Shown here piece after piece: positions 46,979 to 55,516 of a stretch of 64,000 nt of DNA. Every line of letters begins with the position of its first letter. The stretch's first letter is position 1. The notes below the pieces were generated by a model that saw only the letters and a program-made list of their open reading frames with translations, was not told where the DNA came from and did no database searches. The DNA is from Burkholderia sp. OK233 (GTDB lineage Bacteria > Pseudomonadota > Gammaproteobacteria > Burkholderiales > Burkholderiaceae). The translations under genes were made by a program, and so were the position numbers. The stretch spans positions 2,418,001 through 2,482,000 of the forward strand of contig NZ_OCSR01000001.1 in the NCBI RefSeq assembly GCF_900230185.1, read 5' to 3'.

Positions 46979-47633
46979 GCGCCGCGGCCGATCGGGCGCG
47001 CGTGGTTTCACGTTGATCGAGTTGCTGGTGGCGATCGCGATCATGGCGGTGATTGCCGTGCTGTCGTGGCGCGGGCTGGACCAGATCATTCGTGGCCGAC
47101 AGACGATCACGAACGCGATGGAAGACGAGCGCGTCTTTGCGCAGCTGTTCGACCAGATGCGGATCGACGTGCGGCAGGCCGCATCGGATGATGAATCCGG
47201 ACAGGCGGCTGTGTCGGTCAGCGGCAGTGTGTTGCAGATCGTGCGGGAGATGGTGTTGCCGGGGACGGCGCCGCGTTTGGAGGTGGTGAGATATCGCGTG
47301 TCTGAGGGGCGCGTGGTGCGGTACGCGTCGCCGCCGTTGGGGAATGTGGGCGAGTTGCGGAGTGCGCTGCGCGGTGGCGAGGGGAATGGCTGGACGGCGG
47401 TGCCTTTGATGGGGGGCGTCGGTGCTATTTCTGCTCGGCTGTATGTGCCGAAGGTTGGCTGGACCACGCAGATGAAGGATGTGCAGAGTGCGATTACGGA
47501 GAACGATAATAATTTGAAGGTGCCCCAGTTGGGGAATGCGCCGCTGCCGCGGTCGGTGACTGGGCTGGAAGTGAGTGTTGGGGGTAAGTCGTTGGCGCGG
47601 CCTGTTACGCGGGTTTTTCTCGTCGGAGAATGA
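46956..47633 (+). CDS. gspJ: Minor pseudopilin GspJ
   Basis: The 225-residue prepilin has GARG|FTLIELLVAIAIMAVIAVLSWRGLDQI with Glu5 and the GspJ signature around DERVFAQLFDQMRIDVRQAA. GspJ is a tip component with I and K. Its last ~110 codons change clearly to G- and T-rich third positions, as does the whole + strand next to the following repeat element. The stop overlaps the first ATG of the gspK frame (ATGA). Confidence 0.93.
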   Translation: MKTTVRSERRGRSGARGFTLIELLVAIAIMAVIAVLSWRGLDQIIRGRQTITNAMEDERVFAQLFDQMRIDVRQAASDDESGQAAVSVSGSVLQIVREMVLPGTAPRLEVVRYRVSEGRVVRYASPPLGNVGELRSALRGGEGNGWTAVPLMGGVGAISARLYVPKVGWTTQMKDVQSAITENDNNLKVPQLGNAPLPRSVTGLEVSVGGKSLARPVTRVFLVGE

Positions 47634-49573
47634 ATATGAAGTTCTCTTTTTTGTCTCCGCGACGCTCTGGGGTTTTGGTTTTGTTGTTGTCTTCGCGACG
47701 CTCTGTGGCTGGGTGCGTGCGGATGTGCCTTTCGTTCGGGTCTTTGCCTGCGCGGCGCTTGTTTCTGCACGCTTGCGGTGTTGGCCTTTCCTTGATTTGT
47801 TATTGGTCTATTAGCGTTCCCCCTGTGCGGGGGGGCACCTACTTTTCTTTGCCGCCGCAAAGAAAAGTAGGCAAAAGAAAGCGGCTCAAACCGCTAATGC
47901 TAAGCGGGCACCGTAGCTTGCAGAGGCTAGTGGTGCATCTGGAATCTGTGTTCGTGCACCTGCATACGCTAGTGACAAGGGCGTCATACTTCCCGTCTCG
48001 CACTGCGTGCTCGCCGGAAGAGCAATTCAACAAACCAGTGGTTCGCCTGGTTCTACCCCACTTGCAATTGCTGCCTTTCACTTCGGGCGCGCGTGCAACG
48101 TGCGACCAACCAATCAGGCGTATCGCCGAGGCGAAGCCGACGGCTCCCGCAGCAAACAAACCCGCCCCCTGGTTTTCAGAACTACTCTTCGGCGCGCGCA
48201 GCGCCGCCGGAAGAATGACACCCTTGTCACTGACGCTGAATGCGAGAGAACACGGATTCCACGGAGCCACTGGCCGTTCTGAGCTACGGTTCCCACTTAG
48301 CATTAGCGGTTTGAGCTGCTTTCTTTTGCCTACTTTTCTTTGCAGCCGGCAAAGAAAAGTAGGTGCCCCCCCGCACAGGGGGAACGCTAATAGACCAATA
48401 GCAAATCAAGGAAAGGCACCAAAGCCAGAAGCACAGACAAAAGCGCCGACCAGGCAAAAAAGCCAATCAAACACCAACGCCGTAGGCAAACAACCGCGCG
48501 CCGCGCAGGCAAAACAACAAGGCGCAGCCATCATCAGCGCCCTACTAGTAGTCGCGCTATCAGCGATATTAGTATCGGGCATGCTCTGGCGCCAGCAAGT
48601 CCAAATCCGAAGGATAGAAAACCAACGCCTCCTCTCCCAGGCACAATGGGTCGCCCGCGGCGCGCTGGACTGGACGCGTCTGATCCTCCGCTCGGAGGGT
48701 GACACCTCAGCAGGCATCACCTACCTGGGCGGCCTTTGGGGCGTCCCCATCGCCAAAACTCGCCTGTCGGATTTCCTTGGACAAATAGGGGAAGTCAGGG
48801 CCGAACAAGGCCAGGCGACCTATCTGTCAGGTTCAATCGAAGACGCCCAGGCGAAATTCAACCTCCGTAATCTGGTCTCGAGCCCCGCGCCGGGCGTCAT
48901 GCAGATCAACACGGAGCAGATCGGCGCCTATCAGCGCCTGCTGGTATCCCTCGGCGTGAATAGCCAACTGGCAAAGAACACCGCCGTGCAGATGCGCGCG
49001 AGCCTCGGTCAATCGGCCACACGCTTCCAGACCATTACGTCCACCACCGGCGCGCCGGCAGCCCCGATCACCGCGGGCGGTGGCGCCACGAGCGGCAGCT
49101 TCACCGACAAACCCGGTATGGAAGACGGTGACGACAACGCGGCCGTCGCGCCGCTGCAAATGACCAGCGTCGATTCGCTGCTGGATATTCCCGGCTATAC
49201 GCCGGAAATGATCGCGCGCTTGCGGCCGTTCGTCACCGTGCTGCCGACGGTATCGGCGGTCAACATGAATACGGCCTCCGCCGAAGTGATCGCGGCGATC
49301 GTGCCGGGGATGAACCTGTCCGCCGCGCAAGCCTTCGTCGCGCGTCGGCAGACAGTGTTTTTCCATAACGTCAGCGATGTGCAACTCGCCTTGCGCGGCG
49401 CCGGCGTACAGTCGGTCGCGATCGATCCGAATGAAATGGATGTCAACACGAACTACTTTCTGATTCACGGCCGCGTGCAGCACGAACGCGCGGAAGTGGA
49501 CCGCACGACCCTCGTCTATCGCGACGCATTGACTCACACTACGCGTATCGTGCGGGTACAAGACCAACTATGA
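47630..49573 (+). CDS. gspK: Minor pseudopilin GspK, with repeat element fused in frame to its 5' part
   Basis: From about residue 295 the frame reads KQQG|AAIISALLVVALSAILVSGML, the GspK prepilin core without Glu5 (typical for K). The GspK body follows (FNLRNLVSS, LLDIPGYTPEMIARLRPFVTVLP, INPE-like MNTASAEVIAAIVPG). Upstream, the frame runs uninterrupted through the whole ~740-bp repeat copy B to an ATGA overlap with gspJ at 47630. That ATG is probably the ancestral start. No ATG, GTG or TTG in this frame lies between the repeat edge and the prepilin motif. Translation must therefore begin within or before the repeat (for example ATG 48215 or TTGs near 48310). Secretion function may be affected. 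Confidence 0.7.
   Translation: MNMKFSFLSPRRSGVLVLLLSSRRSVAGCVRMCLSFGSLPARRLFLHACGVGLSLICYWSISVPPVRGGTYFSLPPQRKVGKRKRLKPLMLSGHRSLQRLVVHLESVFVHLHTLVTRASYFPSRTACSPEEQFNKPVVRLVLPHLQLLPFTSGARATCDQPIRRIAEAKPTAPAANKPAPWFSELLFGARSAAGRMTPLSLTLNAREHGFHGATGRSELRFPLSISGLSCFLLPTFLCSRQRKVGAPPHRGNANRPIANQGKAPKPEAQTKAPTRQKSQSNTNAVGKQPRAAQAKQQGAAIISALLVVALSAILVSGMLWRQQVQIRRIENQRLLSQAQWVARGALDWTRLILRSEGDTSAGITYLGGLWGVPIAKTRLSDFLGQIGEVRAEQGQATYLSGSIEDAQAKFNLRNLVSSPAPGVMQINTEQIGAYQRLLVSLGVNSQLAKNTAVQMRASLGQSATRFQTITSTTGAPAAPITAGGGATSGSFTDKPGMEDGDDNAAVAPLQMTSVDSLLDIPGYTPEMIARLRPFVTVLPTVSAVNMNTASAEVIAAIVPGMNLSAAQAFVARRQTVFFHNVSDVQLALRGAGVQSVAIDPNEMDVNTNYFLIHGRVQHERAEVDRTTLVYRDALTHTTRIVRVQDQL
47734..48470. repeat. 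Long inverted-repeat element, copy B, at gspJ/gspK
   Basis: The same arm blocks as copy A are seen in the same order on both ends: CCTTTCCTTGA, GGTCTATTAGCG, the G-run, then the hairpin CCTACTTTTCTTTGC/GCAAAGAAAAGTAGG at 47838-47852/47857-47871 and at 48329-48343/48349-48363. The centre (about 48000-48210) shares CGCCGAGGCGAAG and other blocks with copy A. Orientation is the same as A. It interrupts the close gspJ-gspK spacing, so it was inserted into an existing operon. Ends are approximate. Confidence 0.88.
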
Positions 49574-49601
49574 ATAACGCCTTTCCCAGAGAGAGTGGCC
49601 T

Positions 49602-51023
49602 TTGAGCACACTGATCGTCCTATTGCCGCCGCGTGATCCGGCGGTGCCATCGCAGGAATGGCAACTGCCGGAGTTGCCGTTCGTGCTGCTCGACAAGTCG
49701 GGCCGCACCCAACGCGCGGGTCGTTCGGCGCTCGCGCTACTGCCGCGCGCTACGTCGACGGTGCTGATGGTCGCCGCCCGCGACCTGCTGCTGATGCCCG
49801 CCAAGCTGCCGCCCTTGCGCGGTCCGAGGTTGCGTCAGGCGTTGCCGAATGTCGTCGAGGATCAACTGATCCAGGACCCGCAAACCTGTCATATCGCCGT
49901 CGATCCGCAACCGATCGCGGGCGGCCGGCAGTTGCTCGCGATTATCGACCGCGGCTGGTTCCGCTTCATGTGCGAGGCCTTTACCGCCGCCGGCCACCGC
50001 AGCATGCGCGCCGTGCCGGTCACGCGCTGCCTGCCGCAAGCCGTCGCGCTCGACACGCCCGCCGAAGTCGCGGAAATGGTCAACGCGGGCGAGCCGGTCA
50101 TGGCGGGCTCGGCGAACGTAGCAACGTCGCTGCCGGGCGTGGCGCCGGTGGTGGCGCCTGGCGTCGCGTCGGTGGTGCCAATGGTGGCGGCCGTGCTCGG
50201 CGCCGTCGTCCAGACCGCGCCCGCATTGCTGCTTGGGAGTGTGGTCGAAAGCGCGGTGGTCAGTGGTACGCCGCGCGTCGAACTGGCTATCGCCCGCGGC
50301 GTGCAAGGAGAAGGGCTGGCGGTGCCGGCTAATGCTGTCAACGCGACGCTCAGCGCGCTCGCCGGCGCGGCACCGGTTTCGCTGTACATGTTGACGGAAG
50401 TGCCCGGCAACGAGCCGGGTCTCGCGGCAACCAGCCCGGCGAAGCTTGCGGCCCATATCCGTGGGGCCAGCCCGCTGCCGTTCGAGCAACTCGCCCGCCG
50501 CGCGCTGGACTGTCGCTTCGACCTGTGTCAGTTCGAGTTCGCCTCGCAGCCGTGGCGGCTCGACCGCGCGACGCTGCGGCGTTTGCGCCTGCCGGTGGTG
50601 CTGGCGGTCGGCGCGCTAGTGATTGCGATTGTCGGCGCGAACGTGCAGTGGTTGATGCTCGCGCGCCAGCGCGACGCGATCAACACGCAGATGACCGAGC
50701 TGCTCCTCAACGCTTTCCCCAAGACGACGGTCGTGCTCGATGCGCCCGATCAGATGTCGCGGCAGTTGCAACAGTTGCGGGTGGCGGCGGGTGAGTTGTC
50801 ACCGGACGATTTTCTATCGCTCGCCGATGGTCTGGCGCGTTCGTTGGCGCCAGTGCCCGTCAACGGCATCGCAGCGCTCGATTATCACGACCGGCGGCTC
50901 GATGTGACCTTCAAGCCCGAGGTGAAACTCGATCCCGATCTCGCCAAACGCCTCGCGCGCAACGGCCTGACTGGCGCGATCGACAGCAATACCGGCAAGT
51001 GGACCATCAGGAACGCACAATGA
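49602..51023 (+). CDS. gspL: Type II secretion system inner-membrane protein GspL
   Basis: The frame starts with a TTG at 49602, preceded by AGAGAG. The 473-residue protein has a cytoplasmic actin-like domain that binds GspE, an alanine-rich insert around residues 160-240, one membrane segment (LPVVLAVGALVIAIVGANVQW) near residue 335 and a periplasmic ferredoxin-like domain that meets GspM. The gspK stop and the gspL start are linked by an 11-codon mini-frame (49570-49605) that begins in the ATGA of gspK and ends in the TTGA of gspL. Confidence 0.92.
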   Translation: MSTLIVLLPPRDPAVPSQEWQLPELPFVLLDKSGRTQRAGRSALALLPRATSTVLMVAARDLLLMPAKLPPLRGPRLRQALPNVVEDQLIQDPQTCHIAVDPQPIAGGRQLLAIIDRGWFRFMCEAFTAAGHRSMRAVPVTRCLPQAVALDTPAEVAEMVNAGEPVMAGSANVATSLPGVAPVVAPGVASVVPMVAAVLGAVVQTAPALLLGSVVESAVVSGTPRVELAIARGVQGEGLAVPANAVNATLSALAGAAPVSLYMLTEVPGNEPGLAATSPAKLAAHIRGASPLPFEQLARRALDCRFDLCQFEFASQPWRLDRATLRRLRLPVVLAVGALVIAIVGANVQWLMLARQRDAINTQMTELLLNAFPKTTVVLDAPDQMSRQLQQLRVAAGELSPDDFLSLADGLARSLAPVPVNGIAALDYHDRRLDVTFKPEVKLDPDLAKRLARNGLTGAIDSNTGKWTIRNAQ

Positions 51024-51523
51024 AAGCTGAACTTGCCCAAAGCTGGGCTGGATTCTGGGACCAGCGCACCGAGCGCGAAAAAACGCTACTGGCTTGGGGC
51101 GGCGGGGTGCTGGCCGTTGTGATCGCGTGGTCGGTACTGTGGGCGCCGGCGCAGGATGGCCGCGCGCATCTGCGTGAATCGCTGCCCACCTTGCAGCGTC
51201 AGCTGGCGCAGATGACTGCGCAGTCGAACGAAGCGCGCCAGCTCTCCGCTGCGGCTCAAGGTGTCGCGCCGACCGGCGCGGCGCTGAAGGACGCGCTCAC
51301 CGCCTCGCTCGGCGATCACGGTCTCGCTGCGACCCAGGTGCAGGTGATCGGCAACATGGTGCAGATCCAGATGAAGAACGTGGCGTTCCCCGCGTGGACG
51401 AGCTGGGTCGACGATGCGCGCAAGCAGTTCAAGGTGCAGGTCGCCGAGGCGCACGTGACCGCGCTCAAGGAAGACGGCCAGGTGGATCTGACGGCGTCGA
51501 TGCAGCCGTCTACCGCGAAATGA
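51020..51523 (+). CDS. gspM: Type II secretion system inner-membrane protein GspM
   Basis: The 167-residue protein from ATG 51020 (4-bp overlap with gspL) has an N-terminal membrane segment TLLAWGGGVLAVVIAWSVLWAP and a small periplasmic domain ending VTALKEDGQVDLTASMQ. GspM stabilises GspL and the platform. Sequence is weakly conserved in the family, so the call leans on position and topology. Confidence 0.9.
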   Translation: MKAELAQSWAGFWDQRTEREKTLLAWGGGVLAVVIAWSVLWAPAQDGRAHLRESLPTLQRQLAQMTAQSNEARQLSAAAQGVAPTGAALKDALTASLGDHGLAATQVQVIGNMVQIQMKNVAFPAWTSWVDDARKQFKVQVAEAHVTALKEDGQVDLTASMQPSTAK

Positions 51524-51545
51524 CCGCGCTGTTACAGGATTTCGC

Positions 51546-52325
51546 ATGACTTACTGGATGCGGCGCCTGCGCGTCGCGCTACCCTGGCTGGCGGTCGCGG
51601 TGCTGGCGAGCGCAGTCGTGATGCTCACGTTGTTGCCGGCCGCCTGGATCACGCCGCAGTTCGCCAGACAAACCCGTGGCCACGTCAATCTCGTCAATCC
51701 GGCCGGCTCGTTGTGGCACGGCTCGGCCACGCTAATGCTCGCCGCCGGTTCCGACATGAGCGCGGCGACCCTGCTGCCGGGGCGGATCGAATGGCGCACG
51801 GCGTTCTGGCCGCTCTTCACCGGCCGTGTGCGGATGATCATGCGGCACAGCGAAGCGATGCCCGACCCGATCACCGTCGATGCGACCCTGCGCAGCGCGA
51901 CCATCACGCCGGGTGCGATGGCGGTGCCGGCTTCGCTGCTGAGCGGCCTCGGCGCGCCTTTCAATACGCTCGATCTGCAAGGTGACGTGCGCCTCGCATG
52001 GTCCGATTGGCGCAGCTTCAATCAGGAAGCGTTCGGCCAGTTGACCGTGACTCTGAACGATGTCAGTTCGCGCATCTCGCTGGTCAAGCCACTGGGTTCT
52101 TACCGGTTGCTGTTCCAGGCGCAGGGTGTGTCGTCCACGCTGGATCTGACGACCCTCAAGGGGCCGCTGATGCTGACCGGCAATGGCACGGTGTCAGCCG
52201 TCTCGACATCGTTTCGTGGGACGGCCAGCGCGGCCCCGGACGCGCGCGACAACCTGGCGGGACTGCTGAATCTGTTGGGCCGGCCAAGCGGACCGGATAC
52301 GGTCGCGTTGACGTTCGCGCACTGA
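51546..52325 (+). CDS. gspN: Type II secretion system protein GspN
   Basis: The 259-residue protein has an N-terminal membrane segment (LPWLAVAVLASAVVMLTLLPAAWI) and the GspN core with LVNPAGSLWHGSATLMLAAG. GspN occurs in only some type II systems and its role is not settled. It is the last gene of the block, followed by a terminator. Confidence 0.88.
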   Translation: MTYWMRRLRVALPWLAVAVLASAVVMLTLLPAAWITPQFARQTRGHVNLVNPAGSLWHGSATLMLAAGSDMSAATLLPGRIEWRTAFWPLFTGRVRMIMRHSEAMPDPITVDATLRSATITPGAMAVPASLLSGLGAPFNTLDLQGDVRLAWSDWRSFNQEAFGQLTVTLNDVSSRISLVKPLGSYRLLFQAQGVSSTLDLTTLKGPLMLTGNGTVSAVSTSFRGTASAAPDARDNLAGLLNLLGRPSGPDTVALTFAH

Positions 52326-52339
52326 GGCGCGGGTCGTAA

Positions 52340-52378
52340 AAAAGAGGCATGGCTGCATTTCGCGGCCATGCCTCTTTT
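52340..52378. terminator. Bidirectional terminator between gspN and the outer-membrane factor gene
   Basis: AAAAGAGGCATGGC (52340-52353) and GCCATGCCTCTTTT (52365-52378) form a perfect 14-bp stem with an 11-nt loop. A- and T-runs at both ends allow use by gspN (rightward) and by the convergent gene at 52403. Confidence 0.92.
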
Positions 52379-52402
52379 GCTTTGACTTTACGAGTCCTTT
52401 GC

Positions 52403-53971
52403 CTAATTGCTCTGCGCCGATTGCGACGCGGCTCCGCTTTGTGCCACCGGCATCGCCGACGCTGCCTGCTGCGGCGCCGGTGCCGCCATATCGCCCGTTT
52501 CGCGGTTCATTTGCGACGCGTCCCAGCCACCGCCGAGCGCCTTCACCAGACCCACCGACGACACCATCCGCTGCCCGGCGATGTTCTCCAGCTTCTGCTC
52601 AGCCAGGAAGGCCGTGGTCTGCGCGGTCAGCACGTTGACGTAGCCGACCGTACCCGCCTTGTATTCGTTCGTGACGATGGCCAGCGCCTGACGCGCTGAA
52701 TCCACAGCTTGTTGCTGCACGACGATTTCCTGTTCGAGGATGCGCTGCGAGGCGAGATTGTCCTCGACGTCCTGGAACGCGGTCAGAATCGTTTGACGGT
52801 ACGTTGCGACGTTCTGGTCGTAGGCAGCGCGCGCGGCTTCGGTCTTTGCCTCACGCAGGCCGGCGTCGAAGATCGTGGCGGCGAGTTGCGGGCCGAGCGT
52901 CCAGAAGCGCGACGGCGCGGTCAGCAATTGCGAGAACACCGAACTCTGGAAGCCGCCGGTGGCCGACAGCGTCAGCGTCGGGAAGAACGCCGCAATCGCG
53001 ACGCCGATCTGTTCGTTCGCCGCCGCCGCCTTGCGCTCAGCCGATGCGATGTCCGGGCGCCGCTCGAGCAGCGCCGACGGCATTTGCTCGGGCACGGCGG
53101 GCGGCGTGGCGGTGAGCGGCATTGGCGGAATCGAGAAGGTCGAGGCCGGTACGCCGACGAGTACGGCGATCGCGTGCTCGTCCTGCGCGCGCTGCACACC
53201 GTTGTCGATCGCGGCCGCCTGTGCCGATTGCAACTGCGTTTGCGCCTGGATCACGTCCGAGCGCGCGGCGACGCCGGCCGCGTACTGGTTCTGCGTGAGT
53301 TGCAGTGACTTCTGATAGGCCGCGACGGTGTCGTCGAGCAGCTTCTGGGTGGAGTCGAGCGCGCGCAGCGAGAAATAGGTTTGCGCGAGCGTGGCCTGGG
53401 CGGACAGTCGCGCATTCGCCAGATCGGCGGCGGCGCCCTGCTGGCCGGCTTTCTGCGAATTGACCGAACGCGTGACCGAGCCCCACAGGTCCGGCTCCCA
53501 GCTTGCGTCGAGTTGCACGTTGAAGCTGTTGCTGATGCCGGAGCGGCTCGAGGCGGTTGTCGAGTTGCCACTGGACGACGAACCGTTGCCGGAGCGCGTG
53601 GCGCCTGCCGATGCACCGATGGTCGGGAAATACGCCGCGCGCGCTTCACCAACCAGCGCACGTGCCTGGCGATAGGCGGCGGCAAATTGGGCGATGGTCT
53701 GGTTCGACGCGTTCAGCTGGTCTTCGAGCGCGTTGAGTTGCGGGTCCTGGTAGATGGTCCACCAGTCGCCGCGGTCATGCTGATCGGCCGGCTGGGCGAC
53801 TTTCCAGCCGGGCGCGGCTTCCTTGTAGGAAGCGGGGATCTCGGCCGCGGGCCGCTTATAGTCGGGGCCGACCACGCAACCGGCCAGCACGGTGGCGAGG
53901 GCCGCGGCTACCGCGATAGTCAGGGCGCAGGGCGCAAGCGTCCGCGCGCGCGAGATTCGTTCAAACTGCAT
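52403..53971 (-). CDS. NodT-family outer-membrane efflux lipoprotein
   Basis: Starting at 53971 (MQFERISRAR) the 522-residue precursor has a lipobox LAGC (Cys32) and the TolC-type repeats VGPDYKRP, DWWTIYQDPQLNALEDQLNASNQT and SLLERRPDIASAER-like ALLERRPDIASAER. Ser- and Ala/Gln-rich stretches occur after the first repeat and at the C-terminus. It would be the outer channel of an RND or EmrAB-type drug exporter. Usual partners are encoded alongside; here emrB is 1.5 kb away on the other strand, with no adaptor gene seen. Confidence 0.92.
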   Translation of the reverse strand: MQFERISRARTLAPCALTIAVAAALATVLAGCVVGPDYKRPAAEIPASYKEAAPGWKVAQPADQHDRGDWWTIYQDPQLNALEDQLNASNQTIAQFAAAYRQARALVGEARAAYFPTIGASAGATRSGNGSSSSGNSTTASSRSGISNSFNVQLDASWEPDLWGSVTRSVNSQKAGQQGAAADLANARLSAQATLAQTYFSLRALDSTQKLLDDTVAAYQKSLQLTQNQYAAGVAARSDVIQAQTQLQSAQAAAIDNGVQRAQDEHAIAVLVGVPASTFSIPPMPLTATPPAVPEQMPSALLERRPDIASAERKAAAANEQIGVAIAAFFPTLTLSATGGFQSSVFSQLLTAPSRFWTLGPQLAATIFDAGLREAKTEAARAAYDQNVATYRQTILTAFQDVEDNLASQRILEQEIVVQQQAVDSARQALAIVTNEYKAGTVGYVNVLTAQTTAFLAEQKLENIAGQRMVSSVGLVKALGGGWDASQMNRETGDMAAPAPQQAASAMPVAQSGAASQSAQSN

Positions 53972-54220
53972 GCAATGGATTCCTTCTGGACGCCGCAGTG
54001 CGGCCGATGGCGGCACTGCCAGCCGGCGAGATCATGATTCTCGCCGGAATGTTAGCGTATGGGGCCGCTTGGGCGCGGGAAACTGAAAGGGTAATGCGGG
54101 GGGAGGCGGAGGTGTGTTACTTAGCGTGTCGGGATGGTTACGTGCTGTTACCGGCCTGATTGCCTTTGGCGATGGAAAAGCGCCGCACAGGCAATCAGGA
54201 CCGGCTTTACGAGAACAGAA

Positions 54221-54586
54221 TTAAACCCGCGAATCCGATGACGCAGGTTGCCGGGCCAGCTTGCCAGCCGCAGCCCGACACGGCGCGCCTGAGCGTGCCG
54301 GGCAAGGCCCAGCCGGGCTTGCAGCAGCAGCGGCTGTCGCGGCACTGGCACTCCCCGCCGCAATGACGGACCCCACCGATTCCACCGGAACTGGCTTGGT
54401 TCCCTTCTGCCCTCGCCGATGCTCCACCCACGCCAACACCGCGACGCCCACTGATCCACCGGGCAGTACGAACAGCACGGCGAACAACGCCAGCTTCCAC
54501 CAGCGATGCGGCCCTTGAAAGCTGTTCAGCGCGGAATCGGTCAGAGAGCGGCTCAAGCCGCCAAGGGTGTTTTTGAGGTACAGCAT
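54221..54586 (-). CDS. Small membrane protein of unknown function
   Basis: The 121-residue frame has one membrane segment (LALFAVLFVLPGGSVGVAVLAWV) near residue 40 and an Ala/Pro-rich tail. AGGA is 10 nt before the ATG. A longer overlapping frame exists on the same strand in another phase but has no such features. I do not recognise the family. The short size and lack of known homologues make it uncertain. Confidence 0.5.
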   Translation of the reverse strand: MLYLKNTLGGLSRSLTDSALNSFQGPHRWWKLALFAVLFVLPGGSVGVAVLAWVEHRRGQKGTKPVPVESVGSVIAAGSASAATAAAAASPAGPCPARSGAPCRAAAGKLARQPASSDSRV

Positions 54587-54838
54587 CGGGGAAATCCTTT
54601 TCGCACGGCGCCATTGCGGCGTGCAGACAATCGGTCAGAACATGGTCTCGGGTGGCGCGGGTCGCGCGTAACTCGTTGCCTATAATAATATTGACTATGC
54701 AATTAAATTTCAAGATACTTTGCTCCGCGCGCAGTCGCGGTGTTGTTTTTTGCGCTGTTCGCACGACACGAATGAAATTTGACTTGTCTGCTTAGGCAGC
54801 TAGAATTCGTTCTGCTTGACGATGTTCCCGGATACACG

Positions 54839-55381
54839 ATGCCCGACGGCCCTTACAACGCGGACGAGATTCACCTGGAATCGAGTCTCGGCTATTACCT
54901 GACGAAAGCGCGAAACGTGCTTGTCGAGCGGATGGACCGTGCGGTCAAACCGTTAGGACTGACCGCCCAGCAAATCGGCGTGATTCTGGTGTTGTCCGCG
55001 CAACGCGCGAGCACGCCGTTCGAGTTGTCGCGCGTCATGTCATACGACAGCGGATCAATGACGCGTCTGCTCGACCGCCTTGAAAAGAAAGGCTTTATCG
55101 TGCGGACGCGCAGCGACGCCGACCGCCGGATGGTCAAGCTGGAGCTGACACCGCAGGGCTGCGAAGCGGCGCGGCAATTGCCCAGTCTGGGCGCAGCCGT
55201 ATTGAACGAGCAGTTGCGCGGATTTTCCGCCGCGGACCACGCCACCCTGCTCGACCTGCTCGGCCGTTTCATTGCAAACGGGACCGACGAGGGAGCAAGC
55301 GCGTGTTGCGGCCTCGGGCCATCGCTGGAATCGCTGGAAGATTCACCCGAAGGGCCTCCGCCAGGTCACGGCGGACAGTAA
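54839..55381 (+). CDS. MarR-family regulator next to emrB
   Basis: From ATG 54839 the 180-residue protein has the MarR winged helix: LGLTAQQIGVILVLSAQ, FELSRVMSYDSGSMTRLLDRLEKKGFIVRTRSDADRR. A Gly/Pro-rich tail follows. It is probably the repressor of the efflux genes around it, as in the E. coli EmrR-EmrAB system. It ends 135 bp before emrB; this gap holds a small hairpin (55388-55405) instead of an emrA gene. Confidence 0.9.
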   Translation: MPDGPYNADEIHLESSLGYYLTKARNVLVERMDRAVKPLGLTAQQIGVILVLSAQRASTPFELSRVMSYDSGSMTRLLDRLEKKGFIVRTRSDADRRMVKLELTPQGCEAARQLPSLGAAVLNEQLRGFSAADHATLLDLLGRFIANGTDEGASACCGLGPSLESLEDSPEGPPPGHGGQ

Positions 55382-55516
55382 CCAAGAGGCGCTTTTGAAA
55401 GCGCCATCGTTTGAAAATGTCTGTCTGGGCAGAGGGTGATCCGGCATGTAAACGCGCCACTTGGAGGGTGCGATAAAGCTGCCGCGACAAGCTTTCCCGG
55501 CTGAGGAGAAACACAC

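Noticed and set aside
46523..47860. 445-codon frame on the minus strand opposite gspI/gspJ
   Set aside because: Starts in the repeat and is antisense to two clear pseudopilin genes; extremely Arg-rich.
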